In this document: piece by piece, positions 40,749-53,400 of the stretch
Layout of the letters: every line of letters begins with the position of its first letter
Position numbering within the stretch: the first letter of the stretch is position 1
DNA from: Phlebotomus papatasi
Lineage: Eukaryota > Arthropoda > Insecta > Diptera > Psychodidae
Reading direction: 5' to 3'
NCBI RefSeq assembly: GCF_024763615.1
Contig: NC_077224.1
Location: 1,426,001 to 1,490,000 of the forward strand
DNA: 64,000 bases
Position numbers and translations under genes: made by a program
The notes under the pieces: model-generated
What the model was told of the DNA's origin: nothing
Database searches by the model: none
The model's input: only the letters and a program-made list of their open reading frames with translations

Positions 40749-42300
40749 TAAGGTTTAGTTTAAAGAACGTTCGCCGCGAACGCTGATCATGCCCACTTTC
40801 ATACTTCGGGTTAGCATTTCGTATTCGAGGATTGCTTAATACTTAGCACAGCAAAAACAAAGCTTAAAATACTCTTTTTTTTTTAAATATTTTTGTGTTC
40901 GTTGTGATATATGTGTTGTTTATCCAACGACACTCGAAAGCTTTTTGAACATAAACTTTATACACAAAATATTCACTCTCTCTGGCCCATAAAATAATTG
41001 TTTTTTTCAGAGGTGAAACATCCAATAGTGCTTTATTAGTAGACAAATGATATTGTTTTTCTACATCATCTCCGATTCACAACACTCTGGGTGGATGAGG
41101 TGACAAAGGCGATCATTGTAACATTAGTGCAAATTGCAAATTCCTTCGCCATAGTACTCTATTCGCGTAATTCCATGCTCTGTGGCTTCATTTCAAAATC
41201 GCGATTAAAATGCACAGATCGAGGTCAGAATGAAAGACAAAATGAACATATATATTTTCAATATTGTATGACAAACACCACGATCTTGAGAGTGCCTCAC
41301 TCAATTTCTGAGATTTTTCAACCAATATGACTCACACTTTTCATTGCACAATTTTATTCACCCAAGAGTTTCCCCGTAATTGAGGAAATTCGCTTTTTAT
41401 TGAAATTGCTTTGCCTTAGAGGGACACTTTGGAACTGCGATCGTGGCGAAAAAGATCACTAAAAGATGGTTATTACACCCGCGATCACATATAGGAAAAA
41501 AGTGAACGGGAAAAATTGTCCATGAAGGCACTTTTTTTTGATTAATTATGTAATTGTTTGCTGGATTTCGCGATTCTCACGGTATTCGTGGACTTCTTTG
41601 AAAAGGTGAGGGAGTAGATAGAAGAAAGAATTAAAAAGTTAACTTTTTCAAAGGTGTTTTTGAGTTAAATCGCGCGGGGAATGGCTGTGGCGCCAATTGA
41701 ACAGCTCAACAAATGATTTTCAACTGAGTCTTTGCGGGATTTTAAAAAGCTCCCATACCGAGAGAAAATACTTGTAACGGACACAAAAGTGTTGTGGCAT
41801 TTGTGGCCACAAAGAAACTCTGCGAGTAGTGAGTGAATTCCAAGTGAAGATTGTGGTGTATGTGGAGCCTCTTATGTGGAGTATGCTGCGCGGAGAATGA
41901 TGGCGCACTGCATCAGTGGCGCCCTCAAAGTAACTCTATCTCCATTTTTTTGCCAAATTTTTAGCATTTTTCAGCATAAAAATCACAAAATTTCCACTAA
42001 ATTGCATATCAAATGCCTAGGAAAAGTCTTTTGTCGTATCTGTGACGTGGAAAGTTTACTGGGATATCAATTAAAGTGCACAAAAATTCACCCATTGGGC
42101 GTTTTACGATATAGCTTCAACTTCACACTGGATTTTTCACTTATAATCCCCATTTTCCCTCCTAAATTTTCACCTGTAATGGCCCCCCTACTTAGGAGGT
42201 GCTGCTAGTCCACTATTTTATTTTCTTAGGCACACTCTCTATCACATATCAGAATTTTCTGGGGCTTTTTTTTTCAAGACACAAAAGCTCACTTCATTCG
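40749..42300. other. Intergenic, no gene called
   Basis: 41.4-42.2 kb is less AT-rich and free of recognised repeats, so it may hold bark or nbr regulatory DNA. Open frames at 41091-41330 and 41876-42208 have no domain. Confidence 0.35.
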
Positions 42301-42654
42301 ACAACGATTCCAAATACATATCACCATCGCGACGGACACAAAAACACTGGGAAAATTGAGGTGTTGAACGTATAAGGTGCGGTCCCGCGATTAAAAGTTG
42401 TTCAACGGGTGGTCACGTGATACCAACGACGTCATGGACAAAACGGAAGAGGAGTGAAAAGTGGGGAGGCGAAGAAGCCCAACTACAGAGAAAGAGAAAA
42501 GACTTTGAGAGATGCACAATAATGTTGTATGGTGGAGAGGTAAATATGCTTTTCCACCGACGACGACCGGTTCTCTGATGATGGTTTGTGATGTGTATTT
42601 GGAGCCAGGTGAGTACGAATGTATTGTCTAGAAGAGCTCTTTACTTTTACTCAC

Positions 42655-42790
42655 CTGTGCGTGACTTCATCGTCGCGCTCAAATGCATAACGATACCGAC
42701 GTGGAATGGAGTACCAAGCAATTGTGTAATTTTCTCCAAATGGGAGAGCAAGAGAGAGAACTAGAAGAGTAATGTGAAAAATCATATGTG
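42655..42790 (-). promoter_or_regulatory. Candidate bark 5' UTR exon and promoter area
   Basis: Minus-strand sequence reads ACGCACAG then GTGAGTAAA, an almost perfect donor at 42654. The block 42.3-42.8 kb is richer in GC than its surroundings and contains no recognised repeat. A possible matching acceptor (AAATCAG) lies near 36207, just upstream of the bark start. Bark would then have a 6.4-kb 5' intron. There is a similar donor on the plus strand at 42609 (GCCAG/GTGAGTACG), so the strand is not settled. Confidence 0.3.
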
Positions 42791-43049
42791 AATAACAATT
42801 TCACCTGTTGTGACGTCAGGTGGGTGATTTTCCCGCGTTTTTTTTTGGTACAATTTAACGGACGCTTTTTTGAACAAAATGATCCACATTTGAATCAGGG
42901 GAAAATTATAAGGGGAAGCTGAGGTACTTCCGGTACTTGAGAACAATGTGATTCTTTGTCTAAATCTTCTAGTTTAGAGTCAAAATGACGAGACCTTATC
43001 ATTTTGAGATCAAGGGATAACTCGTATTGAGAAACCCTTCTTAATTGTC

Positions 43050-44080
43050 CGAGAAATGATTTGCGAAACCCGAGAAAGCAACTTTTTACATCGCGAAACT
43101 AGAGAATCCCAATTTCTGCAACACGGAACTCAATTTCTGCATCGCGAAACCCAATTTCTGCAACGCAAAACCCGAGAAACTCAATTCCTGCAATGCGAGA
43201 TCCGATAAACCCAATTTCTGCAACACGAAATTTGAGAATCCCAATTTCTGCGACGTGAAACTCAATTCTTGCAACGCGAAACCCAATTTCTGCAACGCGA
43301 ATCCTAAGAAACCAAATTTCTTTAACGCAAAACTCAATATCTGCAAGGCGAACCCCGAGAAAATCACTTTTTGCATCGCGAAAAACTCTAGAAGCTCAAT
43401 TTATGCAACACGAATCCCTGAAAACACAATTTTTGCTTCGCGAAACCCGTGAAATCCAAGTCCTGCAACGCGAAACCCGAGAAATTCTATTTTTGAAACG
43501 CGAAACTCAATTTCTGCAACGCGAAATCCGATAAACCCAATTCTGCAACACAAAACCCAAGAAACCCAATTTATGCATCGCGAAACCCTAGAAATCCAAT
43601 TTTTTGCAACATTAAACCTCAGGAAAAACGATTTTTTGCAACATGAAACCGAGTAATCGAATATCTGCAAAGCGAATCCCGAGAAAATCACTTTTTGCAT
43701 CGCGAAAAACTCTAGAAACTCAATTTATGCAACGCGAATCCCTGGAAACACAATTTCTGCTAAGCGAAACCTGTGAAATCCAATTTCTGCAACGCAAAAC
43801 TCAATTTTTGCAATGTGAAATCCGAGAAACACAATTTCTGCATCGCGAAACCTGAGAAATCCAATTTTTTGCAACATGAAACACGAGAAACAGAATTTTT
43901 TGCAACGTGAAACCCGAGAAACCCATTATCTGCAACGCAAAACCCGAGAAACCCAATTTCTGCAACGCGAAACCCGAGAAACCCAATTTTTGCATCGTGA
44001 AACCCGTTAAACCCGTTAAACCCTCTCTTTGCATAGCGAAATCCAAGTCATCCACTCTTTTCATCCCGAAATCAGGAACC
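43050..44080. repeat. 30-bp minisatellite, about 1 kb
   Basis: Unit CCCAATTTCTGCAACGCGAA followed by ACCCGAGAAA, with many variants (CATCGCG, CAACATG). As 30 is divisible by three, both strands stay open (plus: NAKPEKPNFC repeats; minus: LQKLGFSGFA repeats). These frames are repeat artefacts. Confidence 0.85.
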
Positions 44081-44399
44081 TCAAAAACCCTTGCCAGAAA
44101 AAATGGGAATGAGTTACCCCGCCCCCTTATTTTGAGATACTATAACAATACTTGTCCACCGAAGAAATGAACCCACGTCAAGTACGACGTAGTTTAAGTA
44201 GGGTACAGTGAGATAATTTGGAACCAGACGTAAACCGAAATTTTTAAGTTTTTTTTCAGATGAGTAAATAGAAAAAGAATTTCACAAAAAGTACAAGTAA
44301 TACATGCAAGACTACTTCTTCTTGCTGATCGAAGAAAAGTTATTAAATCTCAAAATTGCAATTAAAGTCCTCTGTTTTAGGTTACCTCACTGTATCCTT

Positions 44400-44652
44400 C
44401 ACTGAGAAAAAAAGAGGGTGCGATTTACATTTTTTCCTCAGAAATTTAAGACTTTTTAGGTGTAAAAATATATCAACATTTTTTAATGTTAATTTTACAC
44501 CTTTTTGAGGGTAAAATTAACATGAAAAAGGGTAACTTTAACCCCTAATACACCTAAAAGGGGTAATATTTACACCGATTTTGGATCAATACTGAAGGGT
44601 AAAATTAATATTTCAGGAATGTTATTTTAACTTTTTCGGATTTCTCTCAGTG
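44400..44652. mobile_element. CACTGAGA-ended MITE, copy 3
   Basis: 253 bp, CACTGAGAAAAAAAGAGGGT to GGATTTCTCTCAGTG; very similar to copies at 13351 and 26876. Confidence 0.78.
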
Positions 44653-45350
44653 TTTGGGGAAAAAATAATATTTTTTCATAATTTAACAAGAATTCAAAAA
44701 GTAAATGAATTTTGCAATGGTTTTATGAGAAAGAATTGAAAGTTCTTGCATCTTGATTTGTCAACACTTTTTTCAGATTAAAATTCTACATAGTTTTTTA
44801 CTTGCTAATTTGATTTCTTTACTTACCAATTTTAATTTATTACTTACCATATTTGATTTTTTACTCACCAAATTTCTCTCTTTTACTTAGCAATTTTGAT
44901 TTTTTGCTTACCGTTTTTTTGTTTTGGCAAATTTTATTAGCCAAAAACTAGAAAACATCAAAAAATTATTTATGTTTAAATATTTAATACGTTTCATAGC
45001 TTCAAATTGACTTTAAAAATTTTAATAAAAATTTAAAAATGAGAAACATAAAAATGAAATAATTTAAGAAGACGCGGTATTGTTTTAAGTAAAATATAAC
45101 AAAAAAAAGTAAGGAGGAAATGTGAAAATTCCAAGGAAAATTCACTATCGAGCTTGTTTTTCTTTTCGAACTTCGTTTTGCTATTTTGCACTCTTTTTTT
45201 TAAATAATAATAAAATAAAAAATAAAAATTAAACAACAGGTAAATTATGAAAAGTAAAACTTTATGGCAATTGCCTTTTTATTGAATAAATCTGCGAAAA
45301 TTTACTTTGACATTTTGATTACCTTTTTCAAAAAATTAACGCAAAACGTA
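44653..45350. other. Degenerate TTACTTACCAATTTTGAT repeats
   Basis: 44790-44940 holds six or so loose copies of TTTTACTTACCAATTTTGA; the rest shows nothing. The minus-strand frame at 45033-45236 is low-complexity. Confidence 0.4.
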
Positions 45351-45534
45351 GGGGAAAGTGCCCATGCTTTGTACGGTCCCAAACTTCATAATTACTAAAT
45401 TTTACGTATGTTTTTCAATAAATGTGACTCATCGCAGTCATATTTTAAAAACTAAGGGAAAGTTTATTCGGAAACTTAGGTAAAATTTAGTCATTATGAA
45501 GCTTGAGACTGTGCAAATCATGGGTGCTTTCCTT
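45351..45534. mobile_element. GGGGAAAGTGCCC MITE
   Basis: 184 bp, ends GGGGAAAGTGCCCATG and CATGGGTGCTTTCCTT, TA on both sides, inner inverted AACTTCATAATTACTAAAT / ATTTAGTCATTATGAAG. Confidence 0.65.
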
Positions 45535-46915
45535 TAGAATAAATCCTTAAAAAAAAACTTTACAGAAAAAAGTTGTTGTGATCAATAAAGGAATCGTAGG
45601 AATCCTATGAATGAAGAATAATTGAAGAATTGTTCTTTTTCTTAAGAATATTTTTATAGGCATTTTTTGCGATTTTAAACCCCTTTGGGCAGACCTGTGC
45701 TTATAAAAAGTCATGTAGTATCGGAAATTTTGTGTTGACAGTTCTAATGGAAATTGCGGATAGACGTGCTGGTAACACTAATCCCGCTTATTCACGGTGC
45801 CGTGATGTATATTTTTGCGACAAAAAGACATAATCTGCCCGCTCACAAGTAGATTTTGATTCTCCAATAGTGTCTTGGATGAAAGGTAAATGGAGCTCTA
45901 TTTGCACAAAAAGTCGTTGAAGTTCGAAGAATTCAAATTCAATTTCGAATTTTCATACTACATTTTCGAACAAGTTGGGGAAAATTTATCAAATATCACA
46001 CTAAAAAGCTGGCAAAAGAGTTACTCAGTGATTATGAGGTGATTGCATAATGGGACAAGAACAGTAATCGTTGTTGTTCAGTTTTTTTCCTCACAAAAAT
46101 GTGAAGACCGTCACATTTTGACACTTGAGCACTTCGAAATTCGAACAGGATGTTACTTCCGCCACCTTGCGAAAGTGTTAAGAAGTAAGAAAGTCTCTTT
46201 TTTGGATCTTCAAATAGATTTTCGAATTTTTCAAGATCTACTTCTGTACGGAAAGAATAGAAAGAAAAACTCTCATAAAAATAAATTGTCTTCTTGATAT
46301 CATTGTCGGAAAACGGATAGCTGTTCACTAAACACCCATTTAATTGAATCTTGCGGAAATATGAAGAAATTTAAAGAAAATATCATATCAAATGAGAAGC
46401 TTCCTAAATCGCGCGCAATTCAATTCGAGAGAGAGATAGAGACACAATTAACTCACTTGACAAATGTCTGGCGGCGCTGCGGTTGCAAAAAATCTCTGAA
46501 ATGCGACAAAATATTTTCTTCTCTATTTTATCCTTACTAGCAGGTCGTGTCCCTTCTTGTAATACGTACTTTTGCATTCCTTATTAACCAAAATAGTGTT
46601 GTACAAAAGGGTTTTTCTCAAACCTATCCTGAATTTTGAGACAGCTCAAAAGAATATGAGTCTTCCAGCTCAAAATTTCATCACAATGTTTTTGTTGTAA
46701 TATCGACAATTATTCACAATTAACCCAAATAACTGTAACCAACTAAATTATAACAAGGATTTTTTTTTGTGAAAATGACTTAACTTTGAGGAATTAAGCA
46801 ATTTTCATATTAAAAACCTCTTATTTTCTCAACTTGAATTTTCGCGACATTTCGAAGAATCCCAACTGGCACCACCAAATTCACTTCGGCTTTTATTTTA
46901 GCTCAGGCCTGCCTT
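45535..46915. other. Intergenic, no gene seen
   Basis: Overlapping open frames on both strands at 46032-46328 show no domain. 46380-46560 is less AT-rich. Nothing else recognised. Confidence 0.4.
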
Positions 46916-47113
46916 GAGGGAAGTGGAACACCCTTAAAATTGGTCTTTTTTCTCGTATTTTTAAATGGAATTGAGGCTTATTTTAATGTAATTTAGAATC
47001 GCAATTGGTTTGCAGAGCTAAATTAAGGTCCAATTCTATTTAAAAAACAAGGGAAAAAAGTTCTTTCCAGTTCTTTCAAAGCTACCCCAACTCAAAAGTG
47101 CCCTACTATCCCC
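46916..47113. mobile_element. GGGGGAAGT MITE, degraded copy near nbr promoter
   Basis: GGGAAGTGGAACACCCTTAA to AAAAGTGCCCTACTATCCCC, with the family core TTGAGGCTTATTTTAATGTA. Ends about 150 bp upstream of the candidate nbr initiator. Confidence 0.5.
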
Positions 47114-47254
47114 TATGTAATTTTATGCTTTAACAAAAATCTGATCACGGAATTCAAAAATCCACCAATCGGGAATCAAAAGCTCTGTGAATCGGTTTGA
47201 ATGTGATCCCTGCTAAATTTAGCTGAGACACACGCCCCGTGTGTATTCGTCAAG

Positions 47255-47275
47255 TTGTTGTCAGTGTCAAAAGTG
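47255..47275 (+). promoter_or_regulatory. Candidate nbr initiator
   Basis: TTGTCAGTGTC fits the insect initiator consensus TCAGTY loosely and lies 143 nt upstream of the nbr ATG in a non-repetitive stretch. No TATA box is seen. A MITE (46916-47113) ends about 150 bp upstream of it. Confidence 0.35.
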
Positions 47276-47405
47276 GTTTTTTTTGGTGTGGGAAGAGATT
47301 GCAGAGAGAGTGCAAAATAAATGCAAAAGAGCAATTTTGTGATAATAAAATTTAAGAAAATACAAGAATTTCTCCACCCTTTGACAAAGTGATCAGTATA
47401 CGACA

Positions 47406-47483
47406 ATGTCTCAAGCATCAAATGCTCCTGTTCCGGCCGAATACTACGATGAGGATTATGATGAACTCTTTGACTGTGTCTCG
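47406..47483 (+). CDS. nbr: nbr coding exon 1
   Basis: ATG at 47406 in context ACGACAATGT (A at -3). Encodes 26 residues, acidic and Tyr-rich (EYYDEDYDELFDCVS), and ends at a GTAAGG donor in phase 0. The first codons are supported only by this open frame and by the exact splice to exon 2. Confidence 0.82.
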
Positions 47484-50400
47484 GTAAGGAAAGGGCCCCC
47501 AGAATGAGAATTTTCAGGGCAGAAACCTTGAAATTTAGGATTGATTTCTTTTCGTTTTTCTGTAGAACAATGAGTCGGACTACGAGGATACCCTGGAGAG
47601 TTCTGTGATGAAAACGAGGAGGAACCTCAAGATAACTATTGTTCCGGACAAGACTCATACGGCTGGGCTCGATGGGAAACCATTCGATGCCACCCTGCCG
47701 CCTGAAGTTCAGGCATGGTTCGACCAATTCAAGCAAATTTGGAATCAATGTAAGTTACTTTTTTTTTTGGTTTATATTGCTGGAATGATTGTCTCTGTTA
47801 ATTCAGCAAAAAAAAAATGAAACGGAAGGAGTTTTTTTTATAGAGGTTTTGCTGATCATTTCAGCTAGTCAACCCATAAAAAGACGAATGAATTATGAAT
47901 TATTTTCCTGGATTTTAAAAACGGTAAAGCCTTAAAAAAGTATTTAAAAAATTAATAATAAACTTTCAAGCTCCACCTACTTTTGGGAATTTAATTAAAC
48001 TTTTTATTGAGAAGATTAAAGAAAATAATTTCTTATTTCAATGTTTTTTTTTTTAATGTTATGAGGTTTATTAGTATACTTTTTGCCAAGAAATCGTAAC
48101 TTAGAAACTCAGGGATTTTATAGGATTTTAGGGTTAGTGCAATTTTGGAAAATATGAAGCACAAAGGGATCTTTTAGGGACCAGTTTCGATTAGTACACT
48201 CATTTAGAATATAGAGCAGAAAATATAAGACATAAAAGGGTTTTTTTAAATGATTAAGCAGATATCTTGCTGTTTTAATAAATAAAGGATCGAAAATTAG
48301 TTATATGTATTTATTATTCTGTAATTTAATCTAATTCTAAATAATGATTTTTATCACGAAATTCCCATTTTCCCATTTCTAAGCAATTTCCTAATATTAA
48401 CCCTGCTTGATACATTAGCTTCATATTGCTGAATAATACTTTATCAACTTATTTAAGGTGAGATTCTTATGTAAGCCAACTCAAAATGACAGCCGCGTAG
48501 GTCTTGAATTTGAAGTACCATGTCACAGAACGTTGTCGTGTCGTGTTGTATTGTAATATCACTCAATCGTGCTTTTTGCCCGATTTTGGGCGGTTTTCGA
48601 CCAATTACATGATCGTAATTGATCAGTAGAAATGCCTATTGATAGTGTTATAGATTTAACCCTCTAACTCAAGGCGGTCATTCTATAAATCGCATTTACT
48701 GCGGTAATATTACTTATATGAAGTTGAAATATCTACAGTGTCCTCAGTTATAGTCTTACTAACTTATTTTCTGAAGCTGAACTCATTTTGACCTTTCGTT
48801 TGCTTTTCAGTTTTGTGTGACAGGTCGGAGAAAAAACAACAAAATGTCGTTCGCAACATTTTTCGTTTTCAAGTACAAAAAAAATTGTTTTAAAGTAATC
48901 TAACTGTAGTAAGAATCTTATTTCCTGAAAGATATGCTATTCTAGTTTGTATATTTCAATTGATAAGTGTGAAAAAACTAGTAGTAAGAGTTTTAGAAGA
49001 AAAAAAGGAAGACCGCCTGGGGGCGGTCTTATCGGTTCAAGGGTAAAATTTTCAAAAATTCCCGAACTTTTTATTTAATTGTTTTGATTGTTCTAGTAAA
49101 ATATATTATTATTTTGCAATATATTAATCATGGAAAACAATTGAGATTACACGAAGACTGTCCAGAATGAGTAAAATGGTCGATTTCTGCGAATTAAGCG
49201 AAATTGATAAAGAAGCAGACTTCAACAATGATGATAAGTTCCCTAATTCGTCCTTTAATGCCCCAGATCAAGGGCATGACATTTCCTATGTTTCCCGTAT
49301 GTTTCTAGCGCGCCGAAAAAACTTTTGAGTTTATTAGCTGTTTTCTGTCATTGTAGAATGAATTAGTAAAAAATACTAATACAATATAAAAGCCAATTTA
49401 ATAACGAAGAGGCAACCGAAAACCCTAAATTGGCAACCTACGTAGTTTTGGAGATATCTCGTGCAATGTGTACGAAAACAGGGAAAAAATACACTAAAAC
49501 CGGTCGCATTTTTGAAAGCTAATATCAACTCCCTGCCCCAGATCGTGAAATAAAACCAGAAGATGAGCAATGTATTTCAAAGGACCTTCAAATTATACAA
49601 GAAGGTGACGTTTTCATACCTAGCCTGCGACCTATTAGTTAAAAATCAGTCTAATTGAAACACCTTGAGCTTCAACGTCTAATTATAAAAATTATAAACG
49701 TTTTTTTTTCCTAAAAAGTATTATTTTTTAGATAATCATACAACATTCATCCATAAAAAAACATTAAAAATTCATTTATTTTACTATTTGTTCACTATTT
49801 TTCAATAAAAATATTTTAGTCTTATTATGCCTTAAACCGATATGACCACCTGGAGGCGGTCTTTACCTTTTTTCACCTGGCGCCCAAACGGAAAAAGATA
49901 ATGAAGAATGGATGGTATTTTTGAGTTCAGTGGACCATTAATTACCCTAGACAAAATTATTTAACTACTTTTTTTGGATATTAAAGAAAACACCGTTAGA
50001 GGGTAAATCTACTGATTTAGTCGTTTTTCCAAGAATTATTTCTGTGTCACTGAACCTTCATTCCGTGAAAAGTGTCACGAAAATATCGTGACAAGTGTCA
50101 CAAAAATGGGCATAGAGAATCACACTTTTAGTGACAGCTTTCGGTATTTTCTAACTTTTAGCACTTCATGTTCTCACAAAGTTAGAGAATTTATGATCTG
50201 AAAATACTATTTGGTAATTTTGTGTATGCTATTCGGTATATTAGTGATACATTTAACTATATCTGTGCATTAGAATTTTAAATTTTTACAATAAATGAAT
50301 AAAAAATAGATATAGTTGCAACCATGTACAGAGAGTTTCGGCTTGAGTGAAAACGGACTGAAAGAATTTGATATGAATTGCCTACTATTAGGAGCTCATT

Positions 50401-53400
50401 TCGACGACTCAGAATATAAGTCGAACATCTCGATTTTTGGATACTTCTTTATACTCTCTACCTTTTCCGTAAATATTATACTTGAAAGATAATTATTTTC
50501 AAAGTTATAGAGATCTTAACGGCGTTATCACACTTGCACATTAAAATTTTAATGTGATTCACATTAATTGTCGCTTGTGAGCGTCCAAATATGTTATTTG
50601 TGTCTTTGAGTCACTTAATATTTGGGGTTTTTCTATTTATTGATAAAGAAGTGGACTTGGCTTGCAAAAATAAGTTTAAATTTACCTAAAGCATAAATAT
50701 TTTTCACATTAAAAAATTAAAGAGAAAATCGCATTAATTTCTCGCATTAATGCTATAAATCAATTTATATCAAATTTTGCGGGCCAAGTCTACCTTTTTA
50801 TCATCAAATAGATCAAATTTTGAATATAAAATGATTCAATCAAAACAAATTACACATTTGGACTAACACCAGCGACAATTAATGTGAATTATATTAAAAT
50901 TTTAATGTGCAAGTGTGATAACACAGTAAATCTCAAAAATTCTATACTCTGCATGTAAAATCTCAGCTTCAAGTCGCTCTCCTGTAAAATTTGACTACTG
51001 CGAGTTGTTCGTTTCTTATTCTGAGCGGTCGATTTATAAAATAATTTTTGAAATGCCCCTAAATGTATTAATTTTTTTCATGCAGTAAATTTGAAATACA
51101 TTTCTAATGAACCTTTGGCGCTGAAGATGGGCTGAGAAATTGGTGCCGAAAATTTCTTGCATACATCACGGCGTTTCCATAACTTATCCCAAAGATCTCT
51201 CCTGCAGATATGCAATTTTACTGTGTCACAGGAGTTAATTCGCGGGTTTTTTTCTTCGGTCTCGAAATGTCATTCAAAGCGGAACTCTCTGTACTCTGTA
51301 CCTCGGATAGTTAGGAATTTAATAAGGTAGGATACGATTTTTCAAATTGTCAATAGATGTTCCTTTAATCCTACTGCAAATCGATATCAATTAGTTTTTG
51401 ACTTTATTAAATTGATAAATCTGGATAAGGACCAGGAAAATTTTTCTCGATGAAGGAGTTGTGATAAATCCTTTTGCAAAGTTTCAGTCTGATCGGATGA
51501 AATGAAATTTTACAATAATTACATTATGTTACAATATTAATAAAATCTCATCGGATTTAGACTCTAAAAGCAATACTTGAGAAACTGCTGACTTTTAAAA
51601 TAATTTTTCTTTGTTGAATAAGATGATCATTCAATCCGCTAAAAAAAACTTTCTTTTAGAAGAACACGTTTTAAATTCAATATTTTTTTTACAGACAAGA
51701 AGGGTCCAGTTGTGGCTAAATCCCTTGAATTGTTCTACTCAAGCTGCGATAATCCTTTCCTAATGAGCTTAAAGCTTTTTGCTGACTGCCCAAATTTATC
51801 AAATATTAAACCAAATAGTATGGCGTATGCTAGTGAGTAAAAATCGCGTTTTTTTCTTCTTTCCTCTCTCTCTGTCTTAACTTCAACTTCCTCAATTTAT
51901 GGGCTTTTTTTGTTGTTGTTTTTGTAGTTCTGGAAGAGCTTCAAAAGTACAAAAAGAGCACCAATGCGAATGTTTCAAAGTACGTAGATGACAATCTGAA
52001 GATGGTGACGTTTAATTTGGTGAAGGGTCAGGGGCAGTTGAATCTCTTCAGAGTGGCCAAAGAGACGTTCAATCTCGTAGAGAGTAAGAATTTATTTGTG
52101 GAGGAAGTGCGTGAGATGACGCGACAGAGACAGTACAAGGAGGCGTGCCAAATAGCCACGGAGTTGGAGTTATTTAATGAATTTGATTTATTTGAGTTAG
52201 TCATGCCGCTTTTGCTGCAGGACAAAATAACTGTGGTTGAAGAGTATCTCAATGGGGCTGTGCATCTACGGCAACCCCTTGTGGAGTTGCTGGATACATT
52301 TTTGGACAGGAAACAGTCGGTGTTAAACAATTGTGACTGGGTGATCGCAAAGTACAATTATCCTGATATTCGGTACAATAAGTTGGATACAAAACCACTT
52401 ACAAAACTCATCCAGAGACTGGCCAAAATGTATGAATTGCCCAAGGAGTTGACGCCAAATATGAACAAAAGGCATAGCTACGGGGCACTGCAGTTCCTAA
52501 TCCATAAGCGTTTCGTCGAAAAGAGCTTGAGTAAGTTTTTTTCTTATTTTTGCTTTACAGTTTGACCTCTCAAAAATTCTACCTTCTGCCCCTGGGAATG
52601 CTTTCTTCGACAAATCTTTGTGAATCCTACAATTTCTGATTAAGACGTCCCTCTGTTTGTCCGTCTGTCCGCCACGGCGTTACTAAAGCTAGAGACAAAA
52701 CGGTTACAGTTAGAGACTTTGGGTCTTCGGCATATCTCCCTAAAAGTTGACCTTCCTATCTTTAGCACTGTCTACATTTTTTGCTGAACCCTTGTTTCCC
52801 TTAAAACACCTCTTTTTGGTCAGATTAGATTAAATTGTATAAAGGACCTAAAGGAGGATCCGTTATTAACGGATTGGCTCCGTTCAGTAATAACCTTTCG
52901 AAGAGACAAAGCCACTCCAAAGCCAAGCCAAACCTATTCGAAAATCCACCGGAAGCCTAAAGTGCAAGTTCACGTACTCGCCGCTTTAGCGCTGATTGTT
53001 CTGCCATTTTGAATTTCGATACAGTAGAGTCTCTCAAATTCGAACGCCGTTTGGATTCAGAATGTCAATTGTGAGGTTATGTTAGAAAGTTCGTATTCCA
53101 GGTGAATGAAAATCATATTTATGTGCTTCTTTCTGAATATTTACATACATTATTATCGTATAAAATGAAATGGAAGTATGTTATCACTAAAACTTGCGAG
53201 AAAGCACGAGAATTTGATTCAAAGTACAATTTAATCTCACACAAATTTCGTTAGTTTTGAAAAAATCGTTAGAATTTTGGAGGTGAGAAATGTCAAAAAT
53301 ACCCCCCGAGCGTTCGAATTTAGGAGACTTTACTGTAAGTTTTCTTTTTAAAAAAAACTGAGTGTGTGTTGGGCAAGATTTTTCATAATTCAGCTGACAT

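Noticed and set aside
41876..42208. Plus-strand 110-codon frame
   Set aside because: No domain, starts in the intergenic block, and composition is like the surrounding non-coding DNA.
43050..44080. CRISPR-like array or repeat-protein gene
   Set aside because: Units are contiguous and mutate throughout, without conserved repeats separated by unique spacers; the host is an animal; frames on both strands are artefacts of the 30-bp period.
47206..47400. Minus-strand gene overlapping nbr 5' end (47176-47748)
   Set aside because: The frame is antisense to nbr exons 1-2 and spans their intron; no domain.
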